Shown one piece after another: positions 1 to 9,901 of a stretch of DNA of 64,000 nt; the first letter of the stretch is position 1, and each line of letters starts with the position of its first letter. The translations under genes and the position numbers were made by a program. The stretch comes from Streptomyces kurssanovii (lineage in GTDB: Bacteria > Actinomycetota > Actinomycetes > Streptomycetales > Streptomycetaceae). The notes under the pieces are model-generated. The model was given only the letters and a program-made list of their open reading frames with translations. It was not told the origin of the DNA and did not search any database. The DNA is taken from contig NZ_BMTN01000014.1 of assembly GCF_014649695.1 (NCBI RefSeq), forward strand, positions 1-64,000. The letters are read 5' to 3'.

Positions 1-1081
1 AGCCGTTCGCGTTCGTCCGCTCACCGATCGCCATATAGGCGGTGTCCTGACGGAACGGCACCGTCTGGTAGAGAGAGGCGGCACCCGGCTCCGGACGCGG
101 GTCACGCGGCGTCAGTTCCGCGCCCCGTACCCGCTCCACCAGCTGACGCAGGTGCTCGGGCGTCGTACCGCAGCAGCCGCCGACCAGGGACAGGCCGTAG
201 TCGGCGACGAACTGCTCCTGGGCCGAGGCCAGACCCTCGGGACCGAGCGGGAAGTGCGCCCCGTCCCTGGTGAGCACCGGAAGACCGGCGTTCGGCATGC
301 ACAGCAGCGGGATACGGGAATGGCGGGTGAGATAGCGGAGGTGCTCGCTCATCTCTTCCGGACCGGTGGAGCAGTTCAGACCGATCATGTCGACGCCGAG
401 CGGCTCCAGCGCGGTCAGCGCGGCGCCGATCTCGGAGCCCAGCAGCATCGTGCCGGTGGTCTCGAAGGCGAGCGAACACAGGAGCGGAAGGTCGGCGCCC
501 GTCGCCTCCATGGCGCGGCGGGCTCCGAGGATCGCGGCCTTGGTCTGCAGCAGGTCCTGGGTCGTCTCGACGATGAGTGCGTCAGCGCCGCCCGCGATCA
601 GGCCCTCGGCGTTCTGCTGGAATCCGTCCCTGAGCACGGTGTAGGGGGCGTGCCCGAGGGTCGGGAGCTTGGTGCCGGGGCCGATCGAGCCCAGCACCCA
701 CCGCTGCTGCCCGGTCGACGCGGTGAACTCGTCCGCCACCTCGCGGGCGATCCGCGCACCGGACTCCGAGAGCTCGTACACCCGCTCGGGGATGTCGTAC
801 TCCCCCATGGCGGAGTGGTTGGCGCCGAAGGTGTTCGTCTCCACGCAGTCGACGCCGACCTCGAAGTACGCCTCGTGGACGGAGCGCACGATGTCGGGGC
901 GGGTGACGTTGAGGACCTCGTTGCAGCCCTCGAGGTTCTCGAAGTCCTCGAGCGTCGGATCCTGCGCCTGGAGCATCGTGCCCATGGCGCCGTCGGCCAC
1001 CACCACCCGGGTGGCGAGCGCTTCGCGCAGAGCGTGGACACGGGTCCGGCTGTCAGCGGAGGGGGTCGGCAACGAGGCCAT
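1..1081 (-). CDS. metH: Cobalamin-dependent methionine synthase, N-terminal part
   Basis: Transfers a methyl group from methyltetrahydrofolate through cobalamin to homocysteine in the cytoplasm. The 360 visible residues cover the homocysteine-binding barrel and the first residues of the folate-binding domain. The three zinc cysteines expected of this family are present: Cys237 (in GLNCST) and the pair Cys303/Cys304 (in VGGCCGTTPEH), with spacing like that of known MetH proteins. The visible part ends in GERTNANG, which opens the pterin-binding domain, so most of a protein of about 1,150 residues lies outside the window. The ATG at 1081 follows an AGGGAG ribosome site. The gene is transcribed away from gylR. 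Confidence 0.95.
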   Translation of the reverse strand, partial: MASLPTPSADSRTRVHALREALATRVVVADGAMGTMLQAQDPTLEDFENLEGCNEVLNVTRPDIVRSVHEAYFEVGVDCVETNTFGANHSAMGEYDIPERVYELSESGARIAREVADEFTASTGQQRWVLGSIGPGTKLPTLGHAPYTVLRDGFQQNAEGLIAGGADALIVETTQDLLQTKAAILGARRAMEATGADLPLLCSLAFETTGTMLLGSEIGAALTALEPLGVDMIGLNCSTGPEEMSEHLRYLTRHSRIPLLCMPNAGLPVLTRDGAHFPLGPEGLASAQEQFVADYGLSLVGGCCGTTPEHLRQLVERVRGAELTPRDPRPEPGAASLYQTVPFRQDTAYMAIGERTNANG

Positions 1082-1111
1082 GGATGTGCTCCCTGGGATG
1101 CGACGGCTGTC

Positions 1112-1147
1112 GGCTTTGCGCCTACCGGCGGGAAGGCGCACCCAGCC
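1112..1147 (-). promoter_or_regulatory. Long hairpin in the metH leader
   Basis: About 30 bases upstream of metH the transcript can fold with arms GGCT..TGCGCC and GGCGCA..AGCC around a GC-rich loop. No U-run follows, so it looks like a leader structure rather than a terminator. I could not match it to a known riboswitch. Confidence 0.35.
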
Positions 1148-1261
1148 AGAGTAGCCGGGCGAGCTCCGAGGGGCGGAGGTGTCCCACGGGCCGGACTACG
1201 GCATGTCTTCCGACTTTTTCGCAAGGCCTTCAGCGCGAGATACTCGGTCCGCCGTGACCGA

Positions 1262-1298
1262 GGTCGGCATCGACCGATAGTGTTCAGCATTGTCGAAC
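1262..1298 (+). promoter_or_regulatory. Probable GylR operator at gylR
   Basis: GTTC-9-GAAC forms an imperfect dyad at 1282-1298. It contains GCATTGTCGAAC (1287-1298), which recurs exactly upstream of glpF. A perfect dyad GGTCG-GCAT-CGACC precedes it at 1262-1275. The position just before the regulator start suggests autoregulation, as known for S. coelicolor GylR. Confidence 0.65.
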
Positions 1299-1321
1299 CG
1301 TGTTGGAGAAGGGCCGATCCG

Positions 1322-2086
1322 ATGGCGAAAAACATCCAGTCACTGGAGCGGGCTGCGGCGATGCTGCGACTGCTCGCGGGCGGAGAACGCCGGCTGGGCC
1401 TGTCGGACATCGCGTCGTCGCTCGATCTGGCCAAGGGTACGGCCCACGGCATCCTGCGGACCCTGCAGGCGGAGGGATTCGTCGAGCAGGACGCCGCGTC
1501 CGGCCGGTATCAACTGGGCGCCGAGCTGCTGCGGCTCGGCAACAGCTACCTGGACGTCCACGAGCTGCGCGCCCGGGCCCTGGTCTGGACGGACGACCTG
1601 GCCCGCTCCAGCGGCGAGAGCGTCCACCTCGGCGTGCTGCACCAGCACGGCGTGCTGATCGTGCACCACGTCTTCCGGCCCGACGACAGCCGGCAGGTGC
1701 TCGAGGTGGGAGCCATGCAGCCGCTGCACTCCACCGCCCTCGGCAAGGTCCTGACCGCCTTCGACCCCGTGGCCCACACGGAGGTGATGGAGGTCGACCG
1801 CAAGGCGTTCACGCCGCGGACCGTGACCGACGTCCAGGAGTTCGAGTCGCTGCTGGACCACACCCGGGCGCGCGGCTGGGCCGCCGACCTGGAGGAGACC
1901 TGGGAAGGGGTGGCCGCCGTGGCCGCGCCCATCCATGACCGGCGCCGCATGCCCGTAGGAGCGATCGCCATCACGGGCGCCGTGGAGCGGGTCTGCAACG
2001 ACGGAGAGCTGCGTCCCGACCTCGTGGCGGCGGTGCGGGACTGCGCCCGCGCGGTCTCCAGGGACCTCGGCGCCGGGCGCTTCTGA
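1322..2086 (+). CDS. gylR: IclR-family glycerol operon repressor GylR
   Basis: Cytoplasmic DNA-binding regulator that controls glycerol uptake and catabolism, with a glycerol metabolite as the expected inducer. Its 254 residues equal the length I recall for S. coelicolor GylR. A winged helix-turn-helix occupies about residues 5-75 (SLERAAAMLRLL, then GTAHGILRTLQAEGF), followed by an IclR effector domain containing LHSTALGKVL and GWAADLEETWEGV. The start ATG at 1322 gives the conserved MAKNIQSLERAA beginning. The gene lies immediately upstream of and co-directional with glpF-glpK-glpD. A 12-bp sequence shared by the two promoter regions fits repression of both its own gene and the operon. Confidence 0.93.
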   Translation: MAKNIQSLERAAAMLRLLAGGERRLGLSDIASSLDLAKGTAHGILRTLQAEGFVEQDAASGRYQLGAELLRLGNSYLDVHELRARALVWTDDLARSSGESVHLGVLHQHGVLIVHHVFRPDDSRQVLEVGAMQPLHSTALGKVLTAFDPVAHTEVMEVDRKAFTPRTVTDVQEFESLLDHTRARGWAADLEETWEGVAAVAAPIHDRRRMPVGAIAITGAVERVCNDGELRPDLVAAVRDCARAVSRDLGAGRF

Positions 2087-2169
2087 TCGTTCGTACGCAT
2101 CATCGGGTAACGATCCGGTTTTCGGCCACACAACCCTTGACGTCACGTTTAACCGGGGGCAAAACTGCC

Positions 2170-2218
2170 GTTCACCGGTCGGCATTGTCGAACACCTAAC
2201 GGCAATACGCGCTAGAGT
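2170..2218 (+). promoter_or_regulatory. glpFKD promoter with GylR box
   Basis: GCATTGTCGAAC at 2182-2193 is identical to the element upstream of gylR. A possible -10 box TAGAGT lies at 2213-2218, so a bound repressor would cover the -35 area. A 98-base leader to the glpF GTG contains a small hairpin at 2241-2255. Confidence 0.6.
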
Positions 2219-2317
2219 GTGACAACGCCAGGCCGGAAACGCCCTCACTGAGGGCGCGGACCACCGGAGGGACCCGGGGTTCGCCTTCCCCCTGGACGAA
2301 GGACAAAGGAGTCGCGG

Positions 2318-3109
2318 GTGTCCAACTCCGACATCTTCATCGGCGAGATCATCGGTACCGCCGTACTCATCCTGCTCGGTGGCGGCGTCGTCGCCGCCGT
2401 AGTGCTCAAGCGCTCGAAGGCACAGAACGCCGGCTGGCTGGCCATCACCTTCGGGTGGGGCTTCGCGGTCCTGACCGCGGTCTACATGACCGGCGCGCTC
2501 TCCGGTGCACACCTCAACCCGGCCGTCACGCTCGGCATCGCGATCAAGGACAACGACTGGGGCAACGTCCCCGTCTACGTCGCAGGCCAGCTCCTCGGTG
2601 CCATGATCGGCGCCGCCCTGGTCTGGATCGCCTACTACGGCCAGTTCCACGCACACCTCACCGACCCCGAGATCGTGGGCGACCCCGCCGACAAGGCGAT
2701 CGAGGGTCCGCACGACGGGGCCGCGGCCAAGGCCGGCCCGGTCCTCGGCGTCTTCTCCACCGGCCCCGAGATCCGCAACGTCTGGCAGAACCTCGCCACC
2801 GAGATCATCGGCACCGTCGTGCTGGTCCTGGCGGTGCTCACACAGGGCCTCAACAACAGCGGTGACGGCCTCGGCCCGCTCGGCGGACTCATGGTCGCCC
2901 TCGTCGTCGTCGGCATCGGCCTCTCGCTCGGCGGGCCCACCGGCTACGCCATCAACCCGGCCCGCGACCTGGGTCCGCGCATCGTGCACGCACTGCTCCC
3001 GCTGCCGAACAAGGGCGGCTCCGACTGGAGCTACGCCTGGATTCCCGTCGCCGGTCCGCTGATCGGTGCGGCCATCGCAGCGGGTATCTACAACATCGCG
3101 TTCGCCTGA
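2318..3109 (+). CDS. glpF: Glycerol uptake facilitator (aquaporin family)
   Basis: Membrane channel for facilitated glycerol entry. It is 263 residues with six predicted membrane segments and both MIP-family half-helices: [12 protein letters not shown] (Asn67) and [13 protein letters not shown] (Asn213). The Asp after the second NPAR is typical of glycerol channels rather than strict water channels. The GTG start follows an AAAGGA ribosome site. It is the first gene of the glycerol operon, 53 bases ahead of glpK; in S. coelicolor nomenclature this is gylC. Confidence 0.95.
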   Translation: MSNSDIFIGEIIGTAVLILLGGGVVAAVVLKRSKAQNAGWLAITFGWGFAVLTAVYMTGALSGAHLNPAVTLGIAIKDNDWGNVPVYVAGQLLGAMIGAALVWIAYYGQFHAHLTDPEIVGDPADKAIEGPHDGAAAKAGPVLGVFSTGPEIRNVWQNLATEIIGTVVLVLAVLTQGLNNSGDGLGPLGGLMVALVVVGIGLSLGGPTGYAINPARDLGPRIVHALLPLPNKGGSDWSYAWIPVAGPLIGAAIAAGIYNIAFA

Positions 3110-3161
3110 GCCGTATCAGCAGCACGAGCCGTATCCACCGATACCTGAGCAGGAGCAGACC

Positions 3162-4691
<1,530 letters not shown>

Positions 4692-4703
4692 CGAGGAGCA
4701 AGA

Positions 4704-6329
4704 ATGACCACCCTGCAGAGCGTCCCCTCCCCCGGGACGCACCCGGCCTCCGGCTCGGCTGTGTCTTCCCTCAAAGCAGCGGGCCGCGCCGAGACTCGGG
4801 AGCAGCTTTCCAAGGCGACGTACGACCTCCTGGTGATCGGCGGCGGCATCCTGGGCATCTCCACCGCCTGGCACGCCGCGCAGTCCGGGCTGCGGGTGGC
4901 CCTGGTGGACGCCGGCGACTTCGCCGGCGCCACCTCCTCCGCCTCCTCCAAGCTGCTGCACGGCGGCCTGCGCTACCTGCAGACCGGTGCGGTGAAGCTG
5001 GTCGCGGAGAACCACTTCGAGCGGCGCGCGGTGTCCCGCCAGGTGGCCCCCCACCTGGCCAACCCGCTCACGTTCTACCTGCCCGTCTACAAGGGCGGCC
5101 CGCACGGCGCGGCGAAGCTCGGCGCGGGCGTCTTCGCCTACTCCGCGCTCTCCGCGTTCGGTGACGGCGTCGGCCACGTCATATCGGCGGCGAAGGCACA
5201 GCGGGACGTGCCGGAGCTGCGTACGGAGAACCTGAAGGCCGTCGCCGTCTACGGCGACGACCAGATGAACGACTCCCGTATGGCGCTCATGACGGTCCGC
5301 GCGGCCGCCGAGTCGGGCGCCACCGTCCTCAACCACGCCGAGGTCACCGGACTGCGCTTCACCCGGGGACGGGTCACCGGCGCGGAGCTGAAGGACCGCA
5401 CCGACGGCACCGAGTTCGGCGTCACCGCGCGGCTGGTGCTGAACGCCACCGGGCCGTGGGTCGACCACCTGCGCCGGATGGAGGACCCGGAGGCGGCCCC
5501 GTCCATCCGCCTCTCCAAGGGCGCGCACCTGGTGCTGAAGCGCACCTCCCCGTGGCGGGCGGCGCTCGCCACCCCGATCGACAAGTACCGCATCACGTTC
5601 GCCCTGCCCTGGGAGGACATGCTGCTGCTCGGCACCACCGACGAGGAGTACGAGGGCGACCCGGCCGACGTCGCCGTCAACGACAAGGACGTCACGCAGA
5701 TCCTGGACGAGGCCGCGTTCTCGATCCGCGACCAGCAGCTCTCACGCGACCTGATCACCTACTCCTTCGCGGGCCTGCGGGTGCTGCCCGGCGGCCCCGG
5801 GGACACCTCGAAGGCCAAGCGGGAGACGGTCGTCACCGAGGGGCGCGGCGGGATGCTGTCGGTGGCCGGCGGCAAGTGGACGACGTTCCGCCACATCGGC
5901 CGCACGGTGATGAACAAGCTGGCGACCCTGCCGGGCCGCCCGCTCGCCGAGGACATGGAGCCGCTCGCGCACCTGCCGAAGAAGCTGCCGCTGCCCGGCA
6001 TCGCCAACCCCAACGCGGTCGCCCACCGGCTTCTGGTCGACGGCGGGATGCCCGGCCCGCGGATGGCCGCCGACACCGCCCGGCACCTCGCCACCCACTA
6101 CGGGTCGCTGGCGTTCGACATCGCCCGCCTGGCGAACGAGGACCCGGCGCTGGCCGAGCGCGTCCACCCGGACGCGCCGGAGATCTGGGCGCAGGTCGTG
6201 TACGCGCGCGACCACGAGTGGGCCGAGACGGCGGACGACGTGCTGCGCCGCCGTACCACACTGACGATCCGCGGCCTGGCGACGGACGACGTCCGCGGCA
6301 GGGTCGAAGACGTGCTGCGCGCCCGGTGA
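4704..6329 (+). CDS. glpD: Aerobic glycerol-3-phosphate dehydrogenase (FAD)
   Basis: Oxidises sn-glycerol 3-phosphate to dihydroxyacetone phosphate and passes electrons to the respiratory chain at the membrane. It is 541 residues. A Rossmann FAD motif (VIGGGILGIST) begins near residue 46, followed by SSKLLHGGLRYL, which is characteristic of GlpD/GlpA enzymes. The C-terminal region matches the DAO_C type. The roughly 35-residue extension before the FAD motif is low-complexity and probably not catalytic. A good ribosome site (GAGGAG) precedes the ATG. It is the last gene of the operon and is followed by a perfect hairpin. Confidence 0.95.
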   Translation: MTTLQSVPSPGTHPASGSAVSSLKAAGRAETREQLSKATYDLLVIGGGILGISTAWHAAQSGLRVALVDAGDFAGATSSASSKLLHGGLRYLQTGAVKLVAENHFERRAVSRQVAPHLANPLTFYLPVYKGGPHGAAKLGAGVFAYSALSAFGDGVGHVISAAKAQRDVPELRTENLKAVAVYGDDQMNDSRMALMTVRAAAESGATVLNHAEVTGLRFTRGRVTGAELKDRTDGTEFGVTARLVLNATGPWVDHLRRMEDPEAAPSIRLSKGAHLVLKRTSPWRAALATPIDKYRITFALPWEDMLLLGTTDEEYEGDPADVAVNDKDVTQILDEAAFSIRDQQLSRDLITYSFAGLRVLPGGPGDTSKAKRETVVTEGRGGMLSVAGGKWTTFRHIGRTVMNKLATLPGRPLAEDMEPLAHLPKKLPLPGIANPNAVAHRLLVDGGMPGPRMAADTARHLATHYGSLAFDIARLANEDPALAERVHPDAPEIWAQVVYARDHEWAETADDVLRRRTTLTIRGLATDDVRGRVEDVLRAR

Positions 6330-6355
6330 GCTGACCGGACGGGCGGACGGGCACG

Positions 6356-6386
6356 ACGAGGGCGACTCCGGGGGAGTCGCCCTCGT
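6356..6386 (+). terminator. Terminator of the glycerol operon
   Basis: Perfect 14-bp stem with a 3-base loop (arms ACGAGGGCGACTCC and GGAGTCGCCCTCGT), 26 bases after the glpD stop. Confidence 0.85.
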
Positions 6387-6397
6387 TGTACGCTCAG

Positions 6398-6408
6398 ACC
6401 TCCGATGT
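6398..6408 (+). promoter_or_regulatory. Candidate operator of the FCD regulator (own promoter)
   Basis: ACCTCCGATGT differs by one base from the perfect dyad ACATC-C-GATGT found upstream of the sugar-acid dehydratase gene at 8469-8479. It lies 33 bases before the preferred regulator start, consistent with autoregulation. Confidence 0.5.
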
Positions 6409-6441
6409 CTCGTGAGTGATGTGGACGATGGGGGCGACGTC

Positions 6442-7113
6442 ATGGCCGTGACCGACGAGGCCATCGAGAAGATCAAAGGAATGATCGTCTCCGGCGCGCT
6501 CCGCCCCGGCGACCGGCTGCCCAAGGAGAGCGAACTCGCCGCCGAACTGGGCCTGTCGCGCAACTCGCTGCGCGAAGCGGTACGGGCGCTGTCCCTGATC
6601 CGCATCCTCGACGTCCGGCAGGGCGACGGCACCTACGTCACGAGCCTCGACCCGCAACTGCTGCTCGAGGCGCTGAGCTTCGTCGTCGACTTCCACCGGG
6701 ACGACACGGTGCTGGAATTCCTCGCGGTACGCCGCATCCTGGAACCGGCGGCCACGGCGATGGCGGCGAGCCGCATCCCCGAGGCGGAACTGGACGCGCT
6801 GACCGCCCAGCTCGACGCGCTGGGGACCGACCCGTCGGTCGAGGAACTCGTCGCTGCGGACCTGGACTTCCACCGCCGCATCGTCGGAGCCGCCGGCAAC
6901 TCGGTGCTCTGCTCCCTCCTGGACGGCCTGTCGGGCCCCACGACCCGGGCCCGCGTCTGGCGCGGCCTCACCCAGGAGGACGCGATCAGCCGCACCCTCC
7001 ACGAACACCGCGCGATCCTGGCGGCGCTGCGGGACCGCGACGGGGAGGCGGCGCGGGCGTGGGCGACGGTGCACGTGGCAAGCGTGGAGCAGTGGCTCCG
7101 CGCGACGCTGTAG
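6442..7113 (+). CDS. FadR-subfamily GntR regulator (FCD domain)
   Basis: Cytoplasmic transcription regulator with an N-terminal winged helix (about residues 5-70, LPKESELAAELGLSRNSLREAVRAL) and a C-terminal all-helical FCD ligand domain that normally binds a metal and a small organic acid. I prefer the ATG at 6442 (223 residues), preceded by GGGGGCGACGTC; a GTG at 6412 would add ten residues but would start almost on top of the candidate operator. It converges on a broken fuconate dehydratase-like gene, and both carry a related dyad, so this was probably the local repressor of a sugar-acid pathway. The inducer is unknown. Confidence 0.85.
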   Translation: MAVTDEAIEKIKGMIVSGALRPGDRLPKESELAAELGLSRNSLREAVRALSLIRILDVRQGDGTYVTSLDPQLLLEALSFVVDFHRDDTVLEFLAVRRILEPAATAMAASRIPEAELDALTAQLDALGTDPSVEELVAADLDFHRRIVGAAGNSVLCSLLDGLSGPTTRARVWRGLTQEDAISRTLHEHRAILAALRDRDGEAARAWATVHVASVEQWLRATL

Positions 7114-7127
7114 CGCCTTCCCGAACC

Positions 7128-7203
7128 GGGGGCTCCGCCCCCGGACCCCCGCGCCTCAAACGCCGCCGAGGCTGATTTCGCGAAGCGAAATCCAGCCTGG
7201 CGG
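7128..7203. repeat. Streptomyces intergenic GC-rich repeat, copy 1
   Basis: The first 48 bases (7128-7175) match 46728-46775 at 44 of 48 positions. The core is GGGGGCTCCGCCCCC followed by GCGCCTCAAACGCCG. A further hairpin, ATTTCGC-GAA-GCGAAAT, follows at 7174-7190. Elements of this type are scattered between genes in Streptomyces chromosomes. This copy abuts the truncated end of the dehydratase pseudogene. Confidence 0.75.
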
Positions 7204-8428
7204 AGAAGCCCGGCGCCCTCGGTGCCGTGTAACGGCCGTCCACGATCACGGCCGGGTCCGCGAAGTGTTCGTGGAGGTGGTCGACGTACTCGATGACGCG
7301 GCCCTTTCAGCTGCCGGAGACGGCGACGAACTCGAACATGGCGAGATGCTGGACGAGTTCACACAGTGCGACGCCGCCCGCGTGCGGGCAGACGGGCACG
7401 CCGTACTTGGCCGCGAGCAGCAGGATCGCGATGTTCGCGTTGACCCCGGCGACGCGTGCGGCGTCGATCTGGGCGAAGTCGACGGCCCGGGCCTGGAGAA
7501 GCTGTTTGAAGACGACCCGGTTGGCGGCGTGTTCGCCGGTGGCGGCCTTCACGGGCCGGCCCGCGCGGACGGCGGCGTGGCCGAGTACGTCGTCGGGGCT
7601 GGTGGGTTCCTCGATCCAGTGCGGTTCGTACGGCGCCTGCGCGGTCATCCAGCGCACGGCTTCGGCGACGTCCCAGCGTTGGTTGGCGTCGACGGCGATA
7701 CGTACGGAGGGGCCGACGGCGGCGCGGGCGAGTTCCATCCGCCGGACGTCGTCCTCGATGTCCAGTCCGACCTTCAGCTTGATCTGTCCGAATCCGTCGG
7801 CGACCGCCTCCTTGGCGAGCCGGACGAGTTTCTCGTCGGAGTGGCCGAGCCACCCCGGCGAGGTGGTGTACGCGGGGTAGTCCCGTTCCCTCAGCAGCGC
7901 GGCCCGCTCCGTTCTGCCCGGCTCCGCGGCGCGCAGGATGGCGAGAGCCTCCTGTCTGGTGAGCACGTCCGTCAGGTAACGGAAGTCGACCAGTGAGACG
8001 AGCTCTTCCGGGGTCATGGAGGCCAGGAACTCCCATACCGGTCTGACTGACCGGGTGGCCGCCATGTCCCATGCGGCGTTGACGACGGCGCCGGCCGCCA
8101 TGTGGATGACGCCCTTCTCCGGTCCCAGCCAGCGCAGTTGGGAGTCATGGGTGAGGTCGTGGTGAAGGGCGGCGAGGTCCGTGGCGCGGGTGGGAGCGGG
8201 ACGGCCCACGACGTAGGGACGCAGCGCCTCGATCGCGGCGGCGACGATGTCGTTGCCGCGGCCGATGGTGAAGCAGAAGCCGTGGCCCTCACTCCCGTCA
8301 CCGGTGCACAGCACGAGGTAGGCGGCGGAGTAGTCGGGGTCCGGGTTCATGGCGTCGGAGCCGTCGAGCTGCTGCGACGTGGGGAAGCGGATGTCGTGGA
8401 CCTCGAACTCCGTGACGGTCTGGCTCAT
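7202..8428 (-). pseudogene. L-fuconate dehydratase-like enolase-superfamily gene, broken
   Basis: Resembles L-fuconate dehydratases, which remove water from a sugar acid after proton abstraction in a Mg-binding barrel. The N-terminus ([20 protein letters not shown]), the QIKLKVG lysine, [22 protein letters not shown] and the CPHAGG histidine are all intact. Codon 374 is TGA (7307-7309), directly after FVAVSGS. Translation then continues in the same frame for about 36 family-like residues (RVIEYVDHLHEHF, then YTAPRAPGFSA) before running into an intergenic repeat, so the normal stop is also gone. The active-site residues precede the TGA, so a 373-residue truncated product is conceivable. I favour recent inactivation. 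Confidence 0.8.
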
Positions 8429-8468
8429 ACACGAACCCCCGGTGAGATGAACATCGAACCTCTCATGA

Positions 8469-8479
8469 ACATCCGATGT
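8469..8479. promoter_or_regulatory. Candidate FCD-regulator operator upstream of the dehydratase
   Basis: ACATC-C-GATGT is a perfect 5-bp-arm dyad. It lies 40 bases upstream of the dehydratase start, with a half-site ACATCGAAC at 8451-8459 between them. It matches 10 of 11 bases with 6398-6408. Confidence 0.55.
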
Positions 8480-8685
8480 ATAGCGCCGCTCACTCCTCTC
8501 GGTCCAGCGGATCGGCGAACTTCAGCCTGCACAGCTCGGATGAATCCGGCCCCGCACCGCTCCATGGCTCACCGCATGTCCGGCGCCTCCCAAGTTCACC
8601 CGGCCGTGCACGGGGGCTGCGGCGAGGGGCGCGGAAAGCCGTAAGGTTGGGGCGTAAGAAAGGGAACTTCGGAAGGAGGCACTGG

Positions 8686-9813
8686 GTGATCGAGCTCGAG
8701 GGGATGCCCGAGCTGATCGACCCGGTCATGGTGGCCGCGTTCGAGGGCTGGAACGACGCCGGCGACGCCGCCTCCACCGCGGTCGCTCACCTGGACCGGG
8801 AATGGAAGGGCGAGGTCTTCGCGGCGCTCGACGCCGAGGACTACTACGACTTCCAGGTCAACCGGCCCACGGTGTGGCTGGACGGCGGGGTACGCAAGAT
8901 CACCTGGCCGACCACCCGGCTCTCCGTGGTCCGCGTCGGCGGCGACAAACCCCGGGACCTCGTGCTGGTCCGCGGTATCGAACCCTCCATGCGCTGGCGT
9001 TCGTTCTGCAACGAGATCCTGGGCTTCGCCCATGAACTGGGCGTGGAGATGGTGGTGATCCTGGGCGCGTTGCTCGGCGACACCCCGCACACCAGGCCGG
9101 TGCCCGTCAGCGGGATCACGTCCGACCCGGATCTGGCGAGAACGATGGATCTCGAGGAGACCCGGTACGAGGGGCCGACAGGAATCGTCGGCATCCTCCA
9201 GGAGGCGTGCACCCATGCCGGTGTGCCGGCCGTGAGCCTGTGGGCCGCTGTCCCGCACTACGTCTCGCAGCCGCCCAACCCAAAGGCGACGCTCGCGCTG
9301 CTCAACCGGCTGGAGGACCTCATCGGCCTCCGTATCCCGCTGGGCGAGCTGGCAGAGGACGCCCGGGCCTGGCAGCTCGGCGTCGACCAACTGGCCGCCG
9401 AGGACAGCGAGGTGGCCGAGTACGTCCAGACGCTGGAGGAGGCACGCGACACCGCGGAGCTGCCGGAGGCCTCGGGCGAGGCCATCGCCCGGGAGTTCGA
9501 ACGGTATCTGCGCCGGCGCGACAGCGGAGGCCCCGGCGGTCATGCGACCGACGGCGGCGAGGGACCGTATCTGCGCGACCCGGCGGGCGGGCGCACCAAG
9601 CCGCCGATGCCGCCGCGCCCCGAGCCGGAGTCCGGTTCGCCGACGGACGAGGACCGCTCCGGCGGTACGAGCAGGTCCGGCGGCGACGAGGGGCAGGACG
9701 GGCCCCCGGCGGGCGACGACGAGGGGCCCGAGGGGCGGGCCGGCGAGCAGGACGACAGCGGTGACCGGAACGACCGCGGCGAGGGCGAAGGCGGCGAACG
9801 GCCGGAGTCGTAG
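8686..9813 (+). CDS. PAC2-family protein
   Basis: Belongs to the PAC2 family, named for an archaeo-eukaryotic proteasome-assembly chaperone; its role in actinobacteria is not established. The protein is 375 residues. The PAC2 domain fills roughly residues 1-285 (MVAAFEGWNDAGDAAS, GITSDPDLARTMDLE, GPTGIVGILQEAC, VSLWAAVPHYVSQPPNPKA). A disordered Gly/Asp/Glu-rich tail of about 85 residues follows. The GTG at 8686 has an excellent GGAAGGAGG site, so I rejected longer starts. It is a single-gene unit facing the beta-propeller gene, with a shared terminator between them. Confidence 0.88.
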   Translation: MIELEGMPELIDPVMVAAFEGWNDAGDAASTAVAHLDREWKGEVFAALDAEDYYDFQVNRPTVWLDGGVRKITWPTTRLSVVRVGGDKPRDLVLVRGIEPSMRWRSFCNEILGFAHELGVEMVVILGALLGDTPHTRPVPVSGITSDPDLARTMDLEETRYEGPTGIVGILQEACTHAGVPAVSLWAAVPHYVSQPPNPKATLALLNRLEDLIGLRIPLGELAEDARAWQLGVDQLAAEDSEVAEYVQTLEEARDTAELPEASGEAIAREFERYLRRRDSGGPGGHATDGGEGPYLRDPAGGRTKPPMPPRPEPESGSPTDEDRSGGTSRSGGDEGQDGPPAGDDEGPEGRAGEQDDSGDRNDRGEGEGGERPES

Positions 9814-9836
9814 TCGGTAGCGGGGCCGAGCGGTAC

Positions 9837-9877
9837 GGAGCGGGGTGGCACCGGGCAGACCGGCGCCACCCCGCTCC
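9837..9877. terminator. Bidirectional terminator between convergent genes
   Basis: Perfect 13-bp stem GGAGCGGGGTGGC / GCCACCCCGCTCC with a 15-base loop that can itself pair. It serves the PAC2 gene and the beta-propeller gene. Confidence 0.8.
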
Positions 9878-9901
9878 TCGTCCCTCACCTCACCCGGTCG
9901 C

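Noticed and set aside
1160-1195. SAH-riboswitch-like CCGAGGGGCGGAGG near metH
   Set aside because: The similarity is on the plus strand, whereas metH is read from the minus strand, and the rest of the consensus is absent.
7307-7309. TGA as selenocysteine or programmed readthrough in the dehydratase gene
   Set aside because: No selenium insertion structure is apparent after the TGA, the family does not use selenocysteine, and the gene also loses its normal 3' end.
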